Assembly (NCBI GenBank): GCA_965260995.1
Contig: CBDHCD010000002.1
Location: 620,001 to 684,000, forward strand
DNA length: 64,000 nt
From: JBBROS01 sp965260995
GTDB taxonomy: Bacteria > Pseudomonadota > Alphaproteobacteria > Acetobacterales > Acetobacteraceae
Reading direction: 5' to 3'
Part shown: positions 1 through 8,797 of the stretch, piece by piece
How the letters are laid out: each line of letters begins with the position of its first letter
Numbering within the stretch: position 1 is the first letter of the stretch
The notes under the pieces: model-generated
Databases searched by the model: none
Told to the model about the DNA's origin: nothing
Seen by the model: the letters and a program-made list of their open reading frames with translations, nothing else
Translations under genes and position numbers: made by a program

Positions 1-1806
1 ATCGTCGCCGTGTTCGCGCCCGTGAGCTTCATGGGCGGCATCGCCGGGCAGTATTTCAAGCAGTTCGGGCTGACGGTGGCGGCGGCGGTGATCGTCTCCT
101 TGCTGGTCGCGCGGCTGATCACGCCCTTGATGGCGGCCTACCTGATGGTGCCGACCGGGCACCGCACCGCGCCGGACGGGCGGTTGATGCGGGCCTACAC
201 GCGCTTCCTGCGGGCGACGCTGCGGTGGCGGGGGCTGACGCTGGCATTCGGGCTGGCGGCATTCGGACTGTCGATCTGGTCCACGACGCTGTTGCCGACC
301 GGGTTCATCCCGCCCGCGGACGAGAGCCGGGTGGTGATCTCGGTCGAGCTGCCGCCGGGCTCGACGCTCGCCGACACGCGGGCGGCGACGGATCGGATCG
401 CCCACGACTTCCGCCAGGTGCCGGAGGTGACGGGCGTGTTCGTGGTCGGCGGGACGACGCCCACCGGGGCCGGGGCGGAGGTGCGGCGGGCGTCGATGAT
501 CGTCAACCTGGTGCTGAAGGGCCAGCGGGCGCGGACGCAGAAGCAGATCGAGGCGGAGCTGACGGAGCGGCTGGCGCGCATCCCGGACGTGCGCGGCTGG
601 TTCGTCAACGGCCGGGGCGAACGGGAGCTGACCGTCACCGTGCTGGGCGATGACCCGGCGGCGCTGAGCCGGGGCGTGGCCGGGCTCGAGAGCGGGATGC
701 GGCGGCTGCCGGGGTTCGGCAACGTGGCGCCGTCGGCCGGGGCGGAGCGGCCGGAGATCCGGGTGACGCCGCGGCTCGACGAGGCGGCGCGGTTCGGCGT
801 GACGACGGAGGCGATCAGCGCGGCGGTGCGGGTCGCGACCATCGGCGACATCTCGGCCAACCTGGCCAAGTTCCGCGACGGCGACCGGCTGATCCCGATC
901 CGGGTGCAATCGACGCGGGGCCTGCGCTCCGACCTCGGGGCGCTGGAAGCGTTGCCGGTCCGGGGCGCGGCGGGCGCGTCGGTGCCGTTGCTGGCGGTCG
1001 CCGACCTGTCGCTCGGGCAAGGCCCGGCCAGCATCGAGCGTTACGACCGGGTGCGCCGGGTGCTGCTGGGCGCCGACCTGGCGAAAGGCCTGGTGCTGGG
1101 GGCGGCGATCCAGCAGGTGGCGGCGTTGCCGGAGGCGCGCGCGCTGCCCCCGGGGGTGCGGCTGCGGAACGGCGGCGACGCGGAGATCATGGCGGAGGTG
1201 TTCACCGGCTTCGCGATGGCCATGGGCGCGGGGCTGGTGATGGTGCTCGGCGTGCTGATCCTGCTGTTCGGCAGCGTGTTCCAGCCGGTGACGATCCTGC
1301 TCAGCCTGCCGCTGTCGCTGGGCGGCGTGATCCTGGCGCTGCTGCTGACGGGCCAGCCGATCAGCATGCCGGTGGTGATCGGCATCCTGATGCTGATGGG
1401 GATCGTGACCAAGAACGCGATCATGCTGGTGGACTACGCCATCGAGCGCCGGGCCGAGGGCGTGGGCCGGCTGGAAGCGATCATCGACGCCGGGCGCAAG
1501 CGGGCGCGGCCGATCGTGATGACGACGATCGCGATGGTGGCGGGGATGGTGCCGAGCGCGCTCGGCGTCGGCGATGGCGGCGAGTTCCGCGCGCCGATGG
1601 CGATCGGGGTGATCGGCGGCCTGATCGTGTCGACGGCGCTGAGCCTGGTGTTCGTGCCGTCGTTCTACACGGTGATGGATGACGTGTCGCGCGTGACGGC
1701 GCGGGGGCTGGGCTGGTTCCTCACGCCTCGGCGGGGAGAGCGGGGGGACGTGCCTGGGGATGCGCCCCGGACCGTGCCGGGGGACGCCCGGCCGGCAGGG
1801 GAGTAG
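1..1806 (+). CDS. RND-family multidrug efflux pump, inner-membrane subunit (C-terminal ~600 residues, 5' end outside window)
   Basis: The frame is open from base 1, so the gene begins upstream; stop TAG at 1804-1806. The visible part corresponds to the second half of an AcrB/MexB-type proton-driven transporter (full-length proteins are about 1,030 residues). It starts in the TM4-TM6 region (FAPVSFMGGIAGQYFKQFGL), followed by the large second periplasmic loop with porter and docking subdomains, then a C-terminal membrane block containing the conserved stretch GILMLMGIVTKNAIMLVDYA and a segment with GRKRARPIVMTTIAM. The last 30 residues are Arg/Gly/Asp-rich. The family exports drugs, solvents or metals with a membrane-fusion partner and an outer-membrane channel; neither partner is visible here. 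Substrate cannot be assigned. Confidence 0.93.
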   Translation: MVAVFAPVSFMGGIAGQYFKQFGLTVAAAVIVSLLVARLITPLMAAYLMVPTGHRTAPDGRLMRAYTRFLRATLRWRGLTLAFGLAAFGLSIWSTTLLPTGFIPPADESRVVISVELPPGSTLADTRAATDRIAHDFRQVPEVTGVFVVGGTTPTGAGAEVRRASMIVNLVLKGQRARTQKQIEAELTERLARIPDVRGWFVNGRGERELTVTVLGDDPAALSRGVAGLESGMRRLPGFGNVAPSAGAERPEIRVTPRLDEAARFGVTTEAISAAVRVATIGDISANLAKFRDGDRLIPIRVQSTRGLRSDLGALEALPVRGAAGASVPLLAVADLSLGQGPASIERYDRVRRVLLGADLAKGLVLGAAIQQVAALPEARALPPGVRLRNGGDAEIMAEVFTGFAMAMGAGLVMVLGVLILLFGSVFQPVTILLSLPLSLGGVILALLLTGQPISMPVVIGILMLMGIVTKNAIMLVDYAIERRAEGVGRLEAIIDAGRKRARPIVMTTIAMVAGMVPSALGVGDGGEFRAPMAIGVIGGLIVSTALSLVFVPSFYTVMDDVSRVTARGLGWFLTPRRGERGDVPGDAPRTVPGDARPAGE

Positions 1807-1822
1807 CCGGACTGGCGGGACC

Positions 1823-1973
1823 GCACGGCCGCGCATCCGCGGATTGGCTCGGCCAGCCTGAGGCCGGTGTGAACCGTCACGTTCTCCGCAGTCAAGGCGT
1901 CGGCGTCGGCCAAGTCGCCCTTGCCGAGGAACTCGGTGGCGAACCGCTCGGCGATCTGCACGACCTGCTGCAT
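1823..1973 (-). pseudogene. SnoaL/NTF2-like (ester-cyclase type) fragment, 3' truncated
   Basis: An ATG at 1973 begins MQQVVQIAERFATEFLGKGD..., followed by a stretch with LTAENVTVHTGL. This is typical of the first 45-50 residues of SnoaL-like polyketide-cyclase/ester-cyclase proteins (about 130 residues when intact). Recognisable similarity ends near 1823, where the sequence runs into the 3' end of the efflux gene, so most of the protein is missing. The start lies two bases after the stop of the upstream reductase pseudogene (TGAgcATG), suggesting the two were once co-transcribed. Confidence 0.5.
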
Positions 1974-1975
1974 GC

Positions 1976-2584
1976 TCAAGGCTCCCCCTGCTTGCCGCCG
2001 CGCAGCAGCTTGGCGCCGACCTGCGCCCCCATGCCCTGCACGTAGGCCCGCTGCATCAGGAGCATCCCGAGCGGCTCGGCGCCGCGGGCGAGCCGCAACG
2101 GCCCTGCGTCCACCGGATCGGCCCCGATGTCGCACGCCAGGCCGACAACCATCTCCCGCGCGCCGGCATCGTCGCCGCGGACGAACACGCCCGGCAGGCT
2201 GCGCCCACCTCCGTGTTGGGTGCATGCAGCGCTTCGGCGAGGGGCGGCACCGCCTTGACCACGAGCGCGCCGACCGCCCAGGTCGCGACTCGTTCGCCGC
2301 CGGAGGTGGTGGCGTCCAAGGCCAGATCGCCCATGTCTGGCAGCAGGGGGTTGTGCAGTCCCACAAATGGTTTTGCCGGCTAGGGCTGGGCCGGCTTGCC
2401 CGAGCGCTTCCTCCGCCGCGTCCGCCACCGATCCAGGCCGCGCGCCGCCGCCCACCTTGGTCATCGCCTAGTCCAAGCTCTCCTGCGTCTTGGAGAAGCT
2501 CAGCATCACATCGTGCCCACGCGTGGCCAAGCGCTTGCCGATGCCGGTGCCGACGTTGCCGGCACCGACAATGCCGATCCTCCG
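1976..2584 (-). pseudogene. F420-dependent-type NADP reductase (decayed)
   Basis: The N-terminus has a clear Rossmann motif (IGIVGAGNVGTGIGKRLATR) at about 2578-2520, typical of the NADPH-dependent F420 reductase-like family. The frame is stopped by an in-frame TAG at 2468-2470, resumes as AMTKVGGGARPGS, loses an internal segment, shifts frame at about 2365 (MGDLALDATTSGGERVATW) and returns to the first frame near 2200 (GVFVRGDDAGAREMVVGLA ... IGADPVDAGPLRLARG). One nonsense codon plus at least two frameshifts make it non-functional. These proteins commonly neighbour SnoaL-like and LysR genes, as here. Confidence 0.7.
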
Positions 2585-2645
2585 TTCGCCACAACCGGCG
2601 TCGCGTCCGGTTCGACGCCGAGCGCATGGGCAAGCTCCGAACCGC

Positions 2646-3035
2646 TCATCCCGGTGTTGTAAACCGCCGCGCCTCCTCAACGGCCCGGCGATGCCCCACC
2701 TCGGCCACGGCGCGAAAGCCACGCAGCAGGAACGGCACGACCAGGAAGTGCGGCGTCGTGTAGATCACGACCCGACGCCGCCCCGCCGCGCGCAGCAACT
2801 CGTCGACGTGGCCGAACGGCTCGCCGCGCAGGGAGACCAGGACGTGCGGCAGCCCGGCGTAGGCGTCCAGCGACAACGGCGCCGCCGCCCCGCAAGCCTC
2901 GGCGTCGAACAGGCAGACGAAGCTCTCGTGGTAGAGCGTGGCGATTTCGAGTTCCGGCTCGGGTTCGGGGAAGTAGCCGAGTGCGAGGTCGATCGCCCCG
3001 GTCGCGAGATGATCTTCAACGATAGCAGTGGGACT
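2646..3035 (-). pseudogene. LysR-family regulator, substrate-binding-domain fragment
   Basis: About 130 residues match the effector-binding half of a LysR-type regulator: a segment with GAIDLALGYFPEPEPELE, LYHESFVCLF, GLPHVLVSLRGEPFGHVDE and FLVVPFLLRGFRAVAEVGHR. The N-terminal helix-turn-helix and first part of the effector domain are missing upstream of 3035, and the C-terminus does not match the usual family ending. It is a remnant truncated at both ends. Its position next to the reductase fragment suggests it once regulated that gene. The 230 bases between it and the next gene on the plus strand hold no recognisable coding sequence. Confidence 0.65.
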
Positions 3036-3269
3036 AGAAATTGGCACGGTGCCCTGCCACGTCCGCTGACACGGTGAATGCGCGCACCTTTTCCAGCCCG
3101 CGCCACGGCCATGCATTTTCACCTGTATGCGGGCGACAGGCCGTATGGGGTTTCGAGCCGATGGGCACGGGACCGCTTCGCCGCCGCCCGCGCCTCGACT
3201 CGGCCGACTCGCCGACGATCCCTTGATGCCGGATGAGCAGGCGCGGCAAGCACTGGAGCAAGACCGAAC

Positions 3270-5030
3270 ATGAGTGACGCTGACACCCAACCCGCCGCCG
3301 CCGTCCTGGACACCGCCGCGGCCGACACCGAGGCGGCGGACACGCCGGCCGCCGCCGTGCTCGACCCGGCCGACCCTTACGCCCGCGAGGCGCAGATCTT
3401 CCCGCGGCTGAGCGAGGAGCAGGTTTCCCGCGCGAGCGCTTTCGGCGGCGTCGAGGACCTCGCCCCCGGCGCGGTGCTGTTCGAGCGCGGCGACCGCACG
3501 GTGGACTTCTTCGTCGTGCTGCGCGGCCAGGTCGAGATCTACGACGCCGGCCCGGACGGCGCGGCCCTCGTCATCACGACGCACAAGCAGAACCAGTTCA
3601 CCGGCGAGCTTGACCTGTTCAACGACCGCCTGATCCTGGTCGGCGGCCGCATCGGCGCGGACGGCGGCCGGGTCGCGCGCCTGTCGCGGCCGCAGTTCCG
3701 CCGCCTGCTCGCCGCCGAGCCGGACATCGGCGAGGTGGTGATGCGCGCCTTCATCCTGCGCCGGGTCGCCTTCATCCAGCACCAGCAGGCCGGCGTCACG
3801 CTGGTCACGTCGCGCCGGGACGGCATCGGCGAAGCGTTGCGCATCCAGCGCTTCCTGGGCCGCAACGGCTACCCCGTGCGCGTGCTGGACGTGGGCCACC
3901 CCGGCGCCGAGGGCGAGGAGGCGCGGGCCGTGCTCTCGGCCGAGGGCCTCGGCGCGGACAGCCTACCCGTGGTGGTGTGCGGCCCGGGCCGCGTGTTCAC
4001 AGCACCCAGCAACGCGGAACTCGGCTTGTGCCTCGGCCTCACCGAGCCGATCGAGGAAGGGGCCGTGTTCGACGTGGCCGTGGTCGGCGCCGGCCCCGCC
4101 GGCCTCGCCTCGGCGGTTTACGCCGCGTCCGAAGGGCTGGGCACGGTGGTGCTGGAAGCCGAAGCGCCGGGCGGCCAGGCCGGAACCAGCTCGCGCATCG
4201 AGAACTACCTCGGCTTCCCCACCGGCGTGTCCGGCCAGGCGCTCGCGGGGCGGGCGCAGGTGCAGGCGCAGAAGTTCGGCGCCCGCATCGCCGTGCCCCG
4301 CACGGTGCAGCGGCTGGACTGCGCCGCCCGGCCCTACGCGCTGCACCTCGACGACGGCAGCCAGGTGCGGGCGCGAGCGGTGGTGATCGCCACCGGGGCC
4401 AGCTACCGCAAGCTCGACCTGCCCCGCTTCGACCGCTTCGCCGGCAGCGGCGTCCACTGGGCCGCCACCGCCATCGAGGCCAGCCTGTGCGAGCGCGAGG
4501 AGGTGGTCGTGGTCGGCGGCGGCAACTCGGCGGGCCAAGCGGCGGTGTTCCTGTCGCGCCACGCCGCCCACGTCCACATGCTGGTGCGCGGGCCGACCCT
4601 CGCCGCCAGCATGTCCGACTACCTGGTGAGCCGCATCGAGGCGTCGGAGCGCATCACCTTGCGCGCCGAGACCGAGATCACCGCCCTGCTCGGCGAGCGC
4701 GCCCTGGAGCGGGTGCGCTGGCGCAACCGCCGCACCGGGGCCGAGGAGGAGCGCGGGGTCGGCAACGTGTTCCTGATGCTGGGCGCGGTGCCGAACACCG
4801 CCTGGCTCGACGGCTGCGGCGTGGCGCTGGACAAGGCGGGCTTCGTGCAGGTGGGGGGCGCGGCCGGGCCTGGATGGGAGGGGCGCCAGGCGCACCCGCT
4901 GGAGACGAGCAAGCCCGGCATCTTCGCCGTCGGCGACGTGCGCGCCGGCTCGGTCAAGCGCGTCGCCTCCGCCGTGGGCGAGGGCTCGGTCGTGGTCTCC
5001 TCCGTGCACCAGGTGCTGGCGGGGGCGTGA
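3270..5030 (+). CDS. Cyclic-nucleotide-binding domain fused to thioredoxin-reductase-like FAD oxidoreductase
   Basis: A 586-residue three-part protein. Residues 1-40 are an Ala/Asp-rich leader containing the element AAAVLD twice. Residues about 45-170 are a cNMP/Crp-type sensor domain. Residues about 180-255 are a thioredoxin-like adaptor (VTSRRDGIGEALRIQRFL). From about 268 a TrxB-type flavoprotein follows: VVGAGPAGLASAVYAASEG, GGQAGTSSRIENYLGFP, a second nucleotide site VVVVGGGNSAGQAAVFL and the C-terminal FAD motif GDVRAGSVKRVASAVGEGS. The redox-active CxxC of true thioredoxin reductases is absent; the equivalent site reads VHWAATAIEA. The likely role is NAD(P)H-dependent electron transfer gated by a nucleotide or redox signal; partner unknown. 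The ATG is preceded by GGAGCAAG. Monocistronic, after about 230 bases without a gene. Confidence 0.88.
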   Translation: MSDADTQPAAAVLDTAAADTEAADTPAAAVLDPADPYAREAQIFPRLSEEQVSRASAFGGVEDLAPGAVLFERGDRTVDFFVVLRGQVEIYDAGPDGAALVITTHKQNQFTGELDLFNDRLILVGGRIGADGGRVARLSRPQFRRLLAAEPDIGEVVMRAFILRRVAFIQHQQAGVTLVTSRRDGIGEALRIQRFLGRNGYPVRVLDVGHPGAEGEEARAVLSAEGLGADSLPVVVCGPGRVFTAPSNAELGLCLGLTEPIEEGAVFDVAVVGAGPAGLASAVYAASEGLGTVVLEAEAPGGQAGTSSRIENYLGFPTGVSGQALAGRAQVQAQKFGARIAVPRTVQRLDCAARPYALHLDDGSQVRARAVVIATGASYRKLDLPRFDRFAGSGVHWAATAIEASLCEREEVVVVGGGNSAGQAAVFLSRHAAHVHMLVRGPTLAASMSDYLVSRIEASERITLRAETEITALLGERALERVRWRNRRTGAEEERGVGNVFLMLGAVPNTAWLDGCGVALDKAGFVQVGGAAGPGWEGRQAHPLETSKPGIFAVGDVRAGSVKRVASAVGEGSVVVSSVHQVLAGA

Positions 5031-5100
5031 GAAGGTCGGCGATCGGCGGAAACGCGACAGCAACGGGCCAGCAAACGAGCGAGAGAAAGAGGAGGGCGCC

Positions 5101-5370
5101 TTGAGCGATCCAAGTCAGAGTGACGGACGGCGCGGCCTCGGCAGCAAGACCAGCCTCGTCCAGCTAGGATTGTCCGCCTTGGTCCTGGCCGTGCTGTCGG
5201 CGCCAGTGCCGACCCGGGCGGCGGACGCGGTGACCGAATGGACGCTGGAAGCGGACAAGCTCGGCGGCGGCGGGGCCAACTGGCACACGCTGGCGATCAT
5301 GCATCAGGCCATGCACGACGCCGCCAACGCCGCCAATCCGGTTTACGAGCGATGGACGCCTCCGGCCTCT
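5101..5370 (+). pseudogene. Vanadium-dependent haloperoxidase, N-terminal fragment
   Basis: A TTG start preceded by GAGGAGG opens a frame with a signal peptide (LGLSALVLAVLSAPVPTRAA) followed by the characteristic start of secreted vanadium haloperoxidase/PAP2-type proteins (VTEWTLEADKLGGGGANW, IMHQAMHDAANAANPVYERW). Similarity stops at about residue 88 (near base 5370), whereas intact members exceed 400 residues and carry the vanadate-binding histidines in the C-terminal half. The rest was lost at a junction with the 3' end of the minus-strand amidase. The remaining ORF tail to 5601 looks like run-on. Confidence 0.62.
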
Positions 5371-5434
5371 CAGAGCCGGTGGCCCACTTCTACGGGGAAG
5401 GTCAACGGCAGTGTCCAACTCGCCACCCCGAAAC

Positions 5435-6865
5435 TCACCAAGAGCCGCCGGATGAGTGGATGGCCGGCTTGCATGCATGCCAACCCGTATCGCGCTGGTA
5501 AGCATCGGCCACGGCCATCACCCGTGCTTCGGCGAATGGCCGCCCGGCAATTTGCAAGCCGATCGGCAGACCATTGGGGTCGCGCCCGCAGGGTAGGCTG
5601 ATGGCGGGCAAGCCCAAATAGTTGAACGGCCTGGTGTTGACCGATACCGCCATGAATTTCTTCTCCGTGCCCGGCGGCCCCTTGTCGACGTCGGTCTCCG
5701 CCAACGTCGGCAAGTTGGTTGGAATGGTTGGCGTCGCGACAACGTCCACCTTGTCGAACACCTCGGCCGCGAAGGCGCGCAGTATCGGTCCTCGGGCGCT
5801 GAGCGCTTCGATGTAGTATGGCGCCGGGATGGCGTAGCCGGGGTAAAGCCGGGCGCTGAGATGCGTCGCGTACTCCGTCCCGCGACCACGCATCCAGTGC
5901 GCGTGGATTGCCGCTCCCTCGCAGCGGGAGACGATGCCGACGTAGGCCTGGATCGCGTCCAAGTACGGCAGCGCCAGTCGGACGACGCTCGCGCCGCGGG
6001 CTTGCAGAACATCGACCGCCATCTCGACTGCTTCGCTGACCGGCGTGTCACCGGTGAAGAAGGCGTTGGTCGGCACGCCCACGCGGACGCCGCGCAAGTC
6101 GCCGGTCAGCGCCGCCGCGTAGTTCGGCACCGGCTCCTCGGCGCTGGTCAGGTCCAGCGGGTCGTGCCCGGCGATCACCTGCATGATGGCGGCGCAGTCC
6201 CGCGCCGTTCGCGCCAGAGGCCCTACGTTATCGGCCGAGAACGACAGCGGCATGACGCCGGCTCGGCTGACCCGCGTCTGCGTCGGCTTCAGGCCCGTGA
6301 CGCCGCAAGCCGAGGCGGGCAGGCGGATGGAGCCGCCGGTGTCGGACCCCAGGGCCGCGTAGAAGAAACGCGCGGCCACCGAAGCGCCCGACCCGCTGGA
6401 CGAACCGCCGGTGATGTAAGCCAGGTTCCAGGGATTGTGGCAGTCGCCGTAGTGCGCGTTGTGGCCGGTCGGGTTCTGCGCGAACTCCGCCATGTTCAGC
6501 CCGGCCACGGTATAGCTGCCCGCAGCGTGCAGGCGCTCCAGCACCGTCGCCGTCGTTTCGGCGATGAAGTCTGCACGGATGGCGGAGCCGCAGGTGCTGC
6601 GCTTGCCCTTCTGGTAATACATATCCTTGTGCGCCAGCGGCACCCCGTGCAACGGCCCGAGCTCGGCGCCGGAGGCAACGGCCGCGTCCGCCGCCTTGGC
6701 CGCAGCGTAGGCGCCCTCGCGATCGATCCAGATCGTGGCGTTGATCTGCGCCTCGTGCGCATCGATGGCTGCCAAGCAGGCGTCGAGCAGTTCGACGGAG
6801 GTTGCCTGCTTGCCGCACACCGCTGCCGCCGCCTCGGTGAGCGTCAGGTCGTTCAACGCAGTCAT
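5435..6865 (-). CDS. Amidase-signature-family hydrolase (AtzE-like)
   Basis: 476 residues. The Ser-cisSer-Lys amidase triad is visible: Lys in VPLAHKDMYY (about residue 80), the Gly/Ser-rich loop GGSSSGSGASVAA and the nucleophile segment GSDTGGSIRLPASACGVTGLKPT. The family cleaves amide bonds, often of small ureido or carboxamide substrates. The start is ATG 6865, overlapping the stop of a 67-aa AtzG-like gene as ATGA; this pairing is typical of the atzG-atzE arrangement, where the small subunit binds the amidase, so a ureide-type substrate is plausible but unproven. It is the last gene of an ABC-transporter operon. The C-terminal dozen residues (CKPAIHSSGGSW) look atypical and may be run-on from a rearrangement at about 5435-5470. 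Confidence 0.88.
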   Translation of the reverse strand: MTALNDLTLTEAAAAVCGKQATSVELLDACLAAIDAHEAQINATIWIDREGAYAAAKAADAAVASGAELGPLHGVPLAHKDMYYQKGKRSTCGSAIRADFIAETTATVLERLHAAGSYTVAGLNMAEFAQNPTGHNAHYGDCHNPWNLAYITGGSSSGSGASVAARFFYAALGSDTGGSIRLPASACGVTGLKPTQTRVSRAGVMPLSFSADNVGPLARTARDCAAIMQVIAGHDPLDLTSAEEPVPNYAAALTGDLRGVRVGVPTNAFFTGDTPVSEAVEMAVDVLQARGASVVRLALPYLDAIQAYVGIVSRCEGAAIHAHWMRGRGTEYATHLSARLYPGYAIPAPYYIEALSARGPILRAFAAEVFDKVDVVATPTIPTNLPTLAETDVDKGPPGTEKKFMAVSVNTRPFNYLGLPAISLPCGRDPNGLPIGLQIAGRPFAEARVMAVADAYQRDTGWHACKPAIHSSGGSW

Positions 6866-7065
6866 GACGGCTCCTTGGTCGCCTGCAGCGCGGCCTCGAA
6901 GCTGCTGGGCTCGTCCTCGAACTGCAGCCGCCCCCGCAGCTTGGTGAAAGCCGCGACGGAGGCGGCCAAATCGGCGGCGAAACGCCTGGATGCCTCGTTC
7001 GGCGCGCGGATGCCGTGCCACGCCTCGATCGCTGCTTCGATGTGCGCTAGGGACTCGTCGTCCAT
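6862..7065 (-). CDS. AtzG-like small amidase-associated subunit
   Basis: A 67-residue acidic, mostly helical protein (MDDESLAHIEAAIEAWHGIR ... FEDEPSSFEAALQ). Its length, two-helix pattern and the acidic C-terminal ExEPxxxF motif resemble the AtzG-like/DUF4089 family, whose founding member binds and stabilises the amidase AtzE. Its stop overlaps the amidase start (ATGA), so translation is probably coupled, and it lies 9 bases downstream of the asparaginase-like gene. The family call rests on motif and context rather than a search. Confidence 0.72.
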   Translation of the reverse strand: MDDESLAHIEAAIEAWHGIRAPNEASRRFAADLAASVAAFTKLRGRLQFEDEPSSFEAALQATKEPS

Positions 7066-7074
7066 CCTGGCCTC

Positions 7075-8070
7075 TCAATAGGTCTCGAACATCTGCGCGA
7101 TCCGCTTCGGGTCGTCGGTGACGGTCAGGGCAAGCGCCAGCAGTAGCCGTGCTTTCTGCGGATTGAGGTTGTCGGCCGTTATGGCGCCGATCTCCCGTGC
7201 CCGGCGGCCGCGGAACACCCGCCCGCTCCCGGCCCGGCTGGAGAGCACGATGATGATCCCGGCCGCACGGGCCTCGCGCAGCGCCTCCGCGTCGCCCGGC
7301 GCCGGAAAACCAGGGGCGAAGCCGGCGGACACCAGCCCGCGCGCCCCTGCCGCGACGAAGGCGCGCACCGCCGTGCCATCGGCCCCGGTGTAGGCGTAGA
7401 CGATGTCGACCCGAGGCAGCGCGTCCAGGGCACGGATGTCGAACTCGGTGTCTGGCATGTGCCGCCGCTCCGGGGCGCGGTAGTATGTCACCCGGTCGCC
7501 GTCGGCATGGCCCAGCAAGCCGAAGTCCGGCGAGCGAAAGGTTTGCAGGCGCAAGGTCGAGGTTTTCGTCACCTCGCGCGCCGAGTGAATCTCGTCATTC
7601 AGCAGCACCAACACGCCCCGGCCGCAGGAGGCCGGATCGACGGCGACGCGGATCGCGTTGACCAGATTCATCCCCGCGTCCGACGACAGCGCTCCCATCG
7701 GCCTCTGCGAGCCGACCACGACCACCGGCACGGGCACCTTCAGCACCAAGTGCAGAACATAGGCGGTCTCCTCCAGGGATGCCGTGCCGTGGCCGACGAC
7801 GATGCCGGCCAGGTCCGGATGCTCCGCCAGCAAAGCATCGCATCGCAGCGCGATGGCTTTCCAGTCGTCGAAATAGATGCCCGGGCTAGGGACGTTGCGG
7901 AACCTGACCGGGATCACTTCGGCGACCAGCGCCGTTTCTGGAACTCGGGCGGCAATCTCGTCCGCATGCAGGCGGATGCCGGTCGCGCCGTAATCCAGGA
8001 TGTCGAGCGGCCCGGCACCGACCGAGGAGATGGTGCCGCCAGTGCCGATGAAGGCGACCTTCGGCGTCAA
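7075..8070 (-). CDS. L-asparaginase-family amidohydrolase with altered catalytic motif
   Basis: 331 residues. It has the N-terminal asparaginase signature (FIGTGGTISS, catalytic Thr about 13), the second conserved block at residues 93-102 and the Lys-containing block TKTSTLRLQTF. In classical type I/II asparaginases the second block reads HGTD(T); here it is GHGTASLEE, so the substrate-positioning Asp is Ala and the following Thr is Ser. Activity may be directed at another amide, or the enzyme may be a divergent asparaginase. The ATG at 8070 overlaps the stop of the isochorismatase gene (ATGA). In the operon it sits between two other hydrolases, consistent with stepwise deamidation of an imported compound. 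Confidence 0.85.
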   Translation of the reverse strand: MTPKVAFIGTGGTISSVGAGPLDILDYGATGIRLHADEIAARVPETALVAEVIPVRFRNVPSPGIYFDDWKAIALRCDALLAEHPDLAGIVVGHGTASLEETAYVLHLVLKVPVPVVVVGSQRPMGALSSDAGMNLVNAIRVAVDPASCGRGVLVLLNDEIHSAREVTKTSTLRLQTFRSPDFGLLGHADGDRVTYYRAPERRHMPDTEFDIRALDALPRVDIVYAYTGADGTAVRAFVAAGARGLVSAGFAPGFPAPGDAEALREARAAGIIIVLSSRAGSGRVFRGRRAREIGAITADNLNPQKARLLLALALTVTDDPKRIAQMFETY

Positions 8071-8783
8071 GCAGCCCGCGCCTGCTTACCCGAGAGCTGG
8101 CGCAGGATGAACTCGGTGTCCAGCACGTCCCCGAACGTGGCGTAAAAGGCGGCGAGCGCGGCGTTGTGCTCCTCGAGCGTCACGCTGGCGCAAGCGTCGC
8201 TGACCATGATGCTGCGGAAATCGAGCATCATCGCGTCGCGGGCGGAACTGTCGCAACAGACGTTGGTAAGCGTGCCGGTGATGAGCACGGTATCGACGCC
8301 GCGCGCCCGGAGCAGGCCGACGATGTCCGACGAGCCCTGGATGAAGGCGCTGTAGCGGCGCTTCAGCACGTGGGCATCGCCCGGCTGGACATCCAACTCG
8401 GGCCAGAGCGCGTGGCCCACCGAACCTTCGCTCATGGCGGCGTTGCGCCGGGCGTTGCTCTCCGGCGTGTTCATGCGCTGCTGCACCGTCCATTCGCGCA
8501 GGCAGCTTTCGTCGTGGGTGTTCTGCACCCAGACGACCAGGCCGCCGGCCTCGCGCAGGGCGGCGGCCAGGCGGTTGTTGTTCGGCACGGCGGCGCGGGC
8601 GGCCTCGCTTTCCATGTAGCCGCCGCGCGGGTGCAGGAAGCCGACTTGCATGTCCACGACCACCAGCGCGGTTTTGGCCGCGTCGATGTCAGCGAACGGA
8701 TGGGCGGTCCCGCGCCGGGCCTTGGCGCGCATCAGCGCCCAATCCGGCATGGAGACACCCTTCATCACACCGAACTCCTGCAT
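8067..8783 (-). CDS. Isochorismatase-family cysteine hydrolase
   Basis: 238 residues with the three catalytic elements of the cysteine-hydrolase group: Asp in ALVVVDMQVGFL (about residue 44), Lys in HVLKRRYSAF, and the nucleophile Cys in ITGTLTNVCCDSSARDAM. Family members include nicotinamidases, N-carbamoylsarcosine amidases, biuret hydrolases and ureidoacrylate hydrolases, so a C-N hydrolase role is likely; the exact substrate is not readable. The ATG at 8783 is chosen because GGGAG precedes it at good spacing; an upstream in-frame start (8831) would overlap the ATPase gene. Co-transcribed with the transporter upstream and the asparaginase-like gene downstream. Confidence 0.88.
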   Translation of the reverse strand: MQEFGVMKGVSMPDWALMRAKARRGTAHPFADIDAAKTALVVVDMQVGFLHPRGGYMESEAARAAVPNNNRLAAALREAGGLVVWVQNTHDESCLREWTVQQRMNTPESNARRNAAMSEGSVGHALWPELDVQPGDAHVLKRRYSAFIQGSSDIVGLLRARGVDTVLITGTLTNVCCDSSARDAMMLDFRSIMVSDACASVTLEEHNAALAAFYATFGDVLDTEFILRQLSGKQARAA

Positions 8784-8797
8784 CGAATCTACTCCCG

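Noticed and set aside
3963..5104. Overlapping long frames on both strands inside the reductase fusion gene
   Set aside because: They are alternate-frame readings of the well-supported cNMP/TrxR gene, with Arg- or His-rich low-complexity translations.
5101..5601. Intact 166-residue secreted protein
   Set aside because: Similarity to vanadium haloperoxidases stops at residue 88; the rest is run-on from a junction and lacks family sequence.
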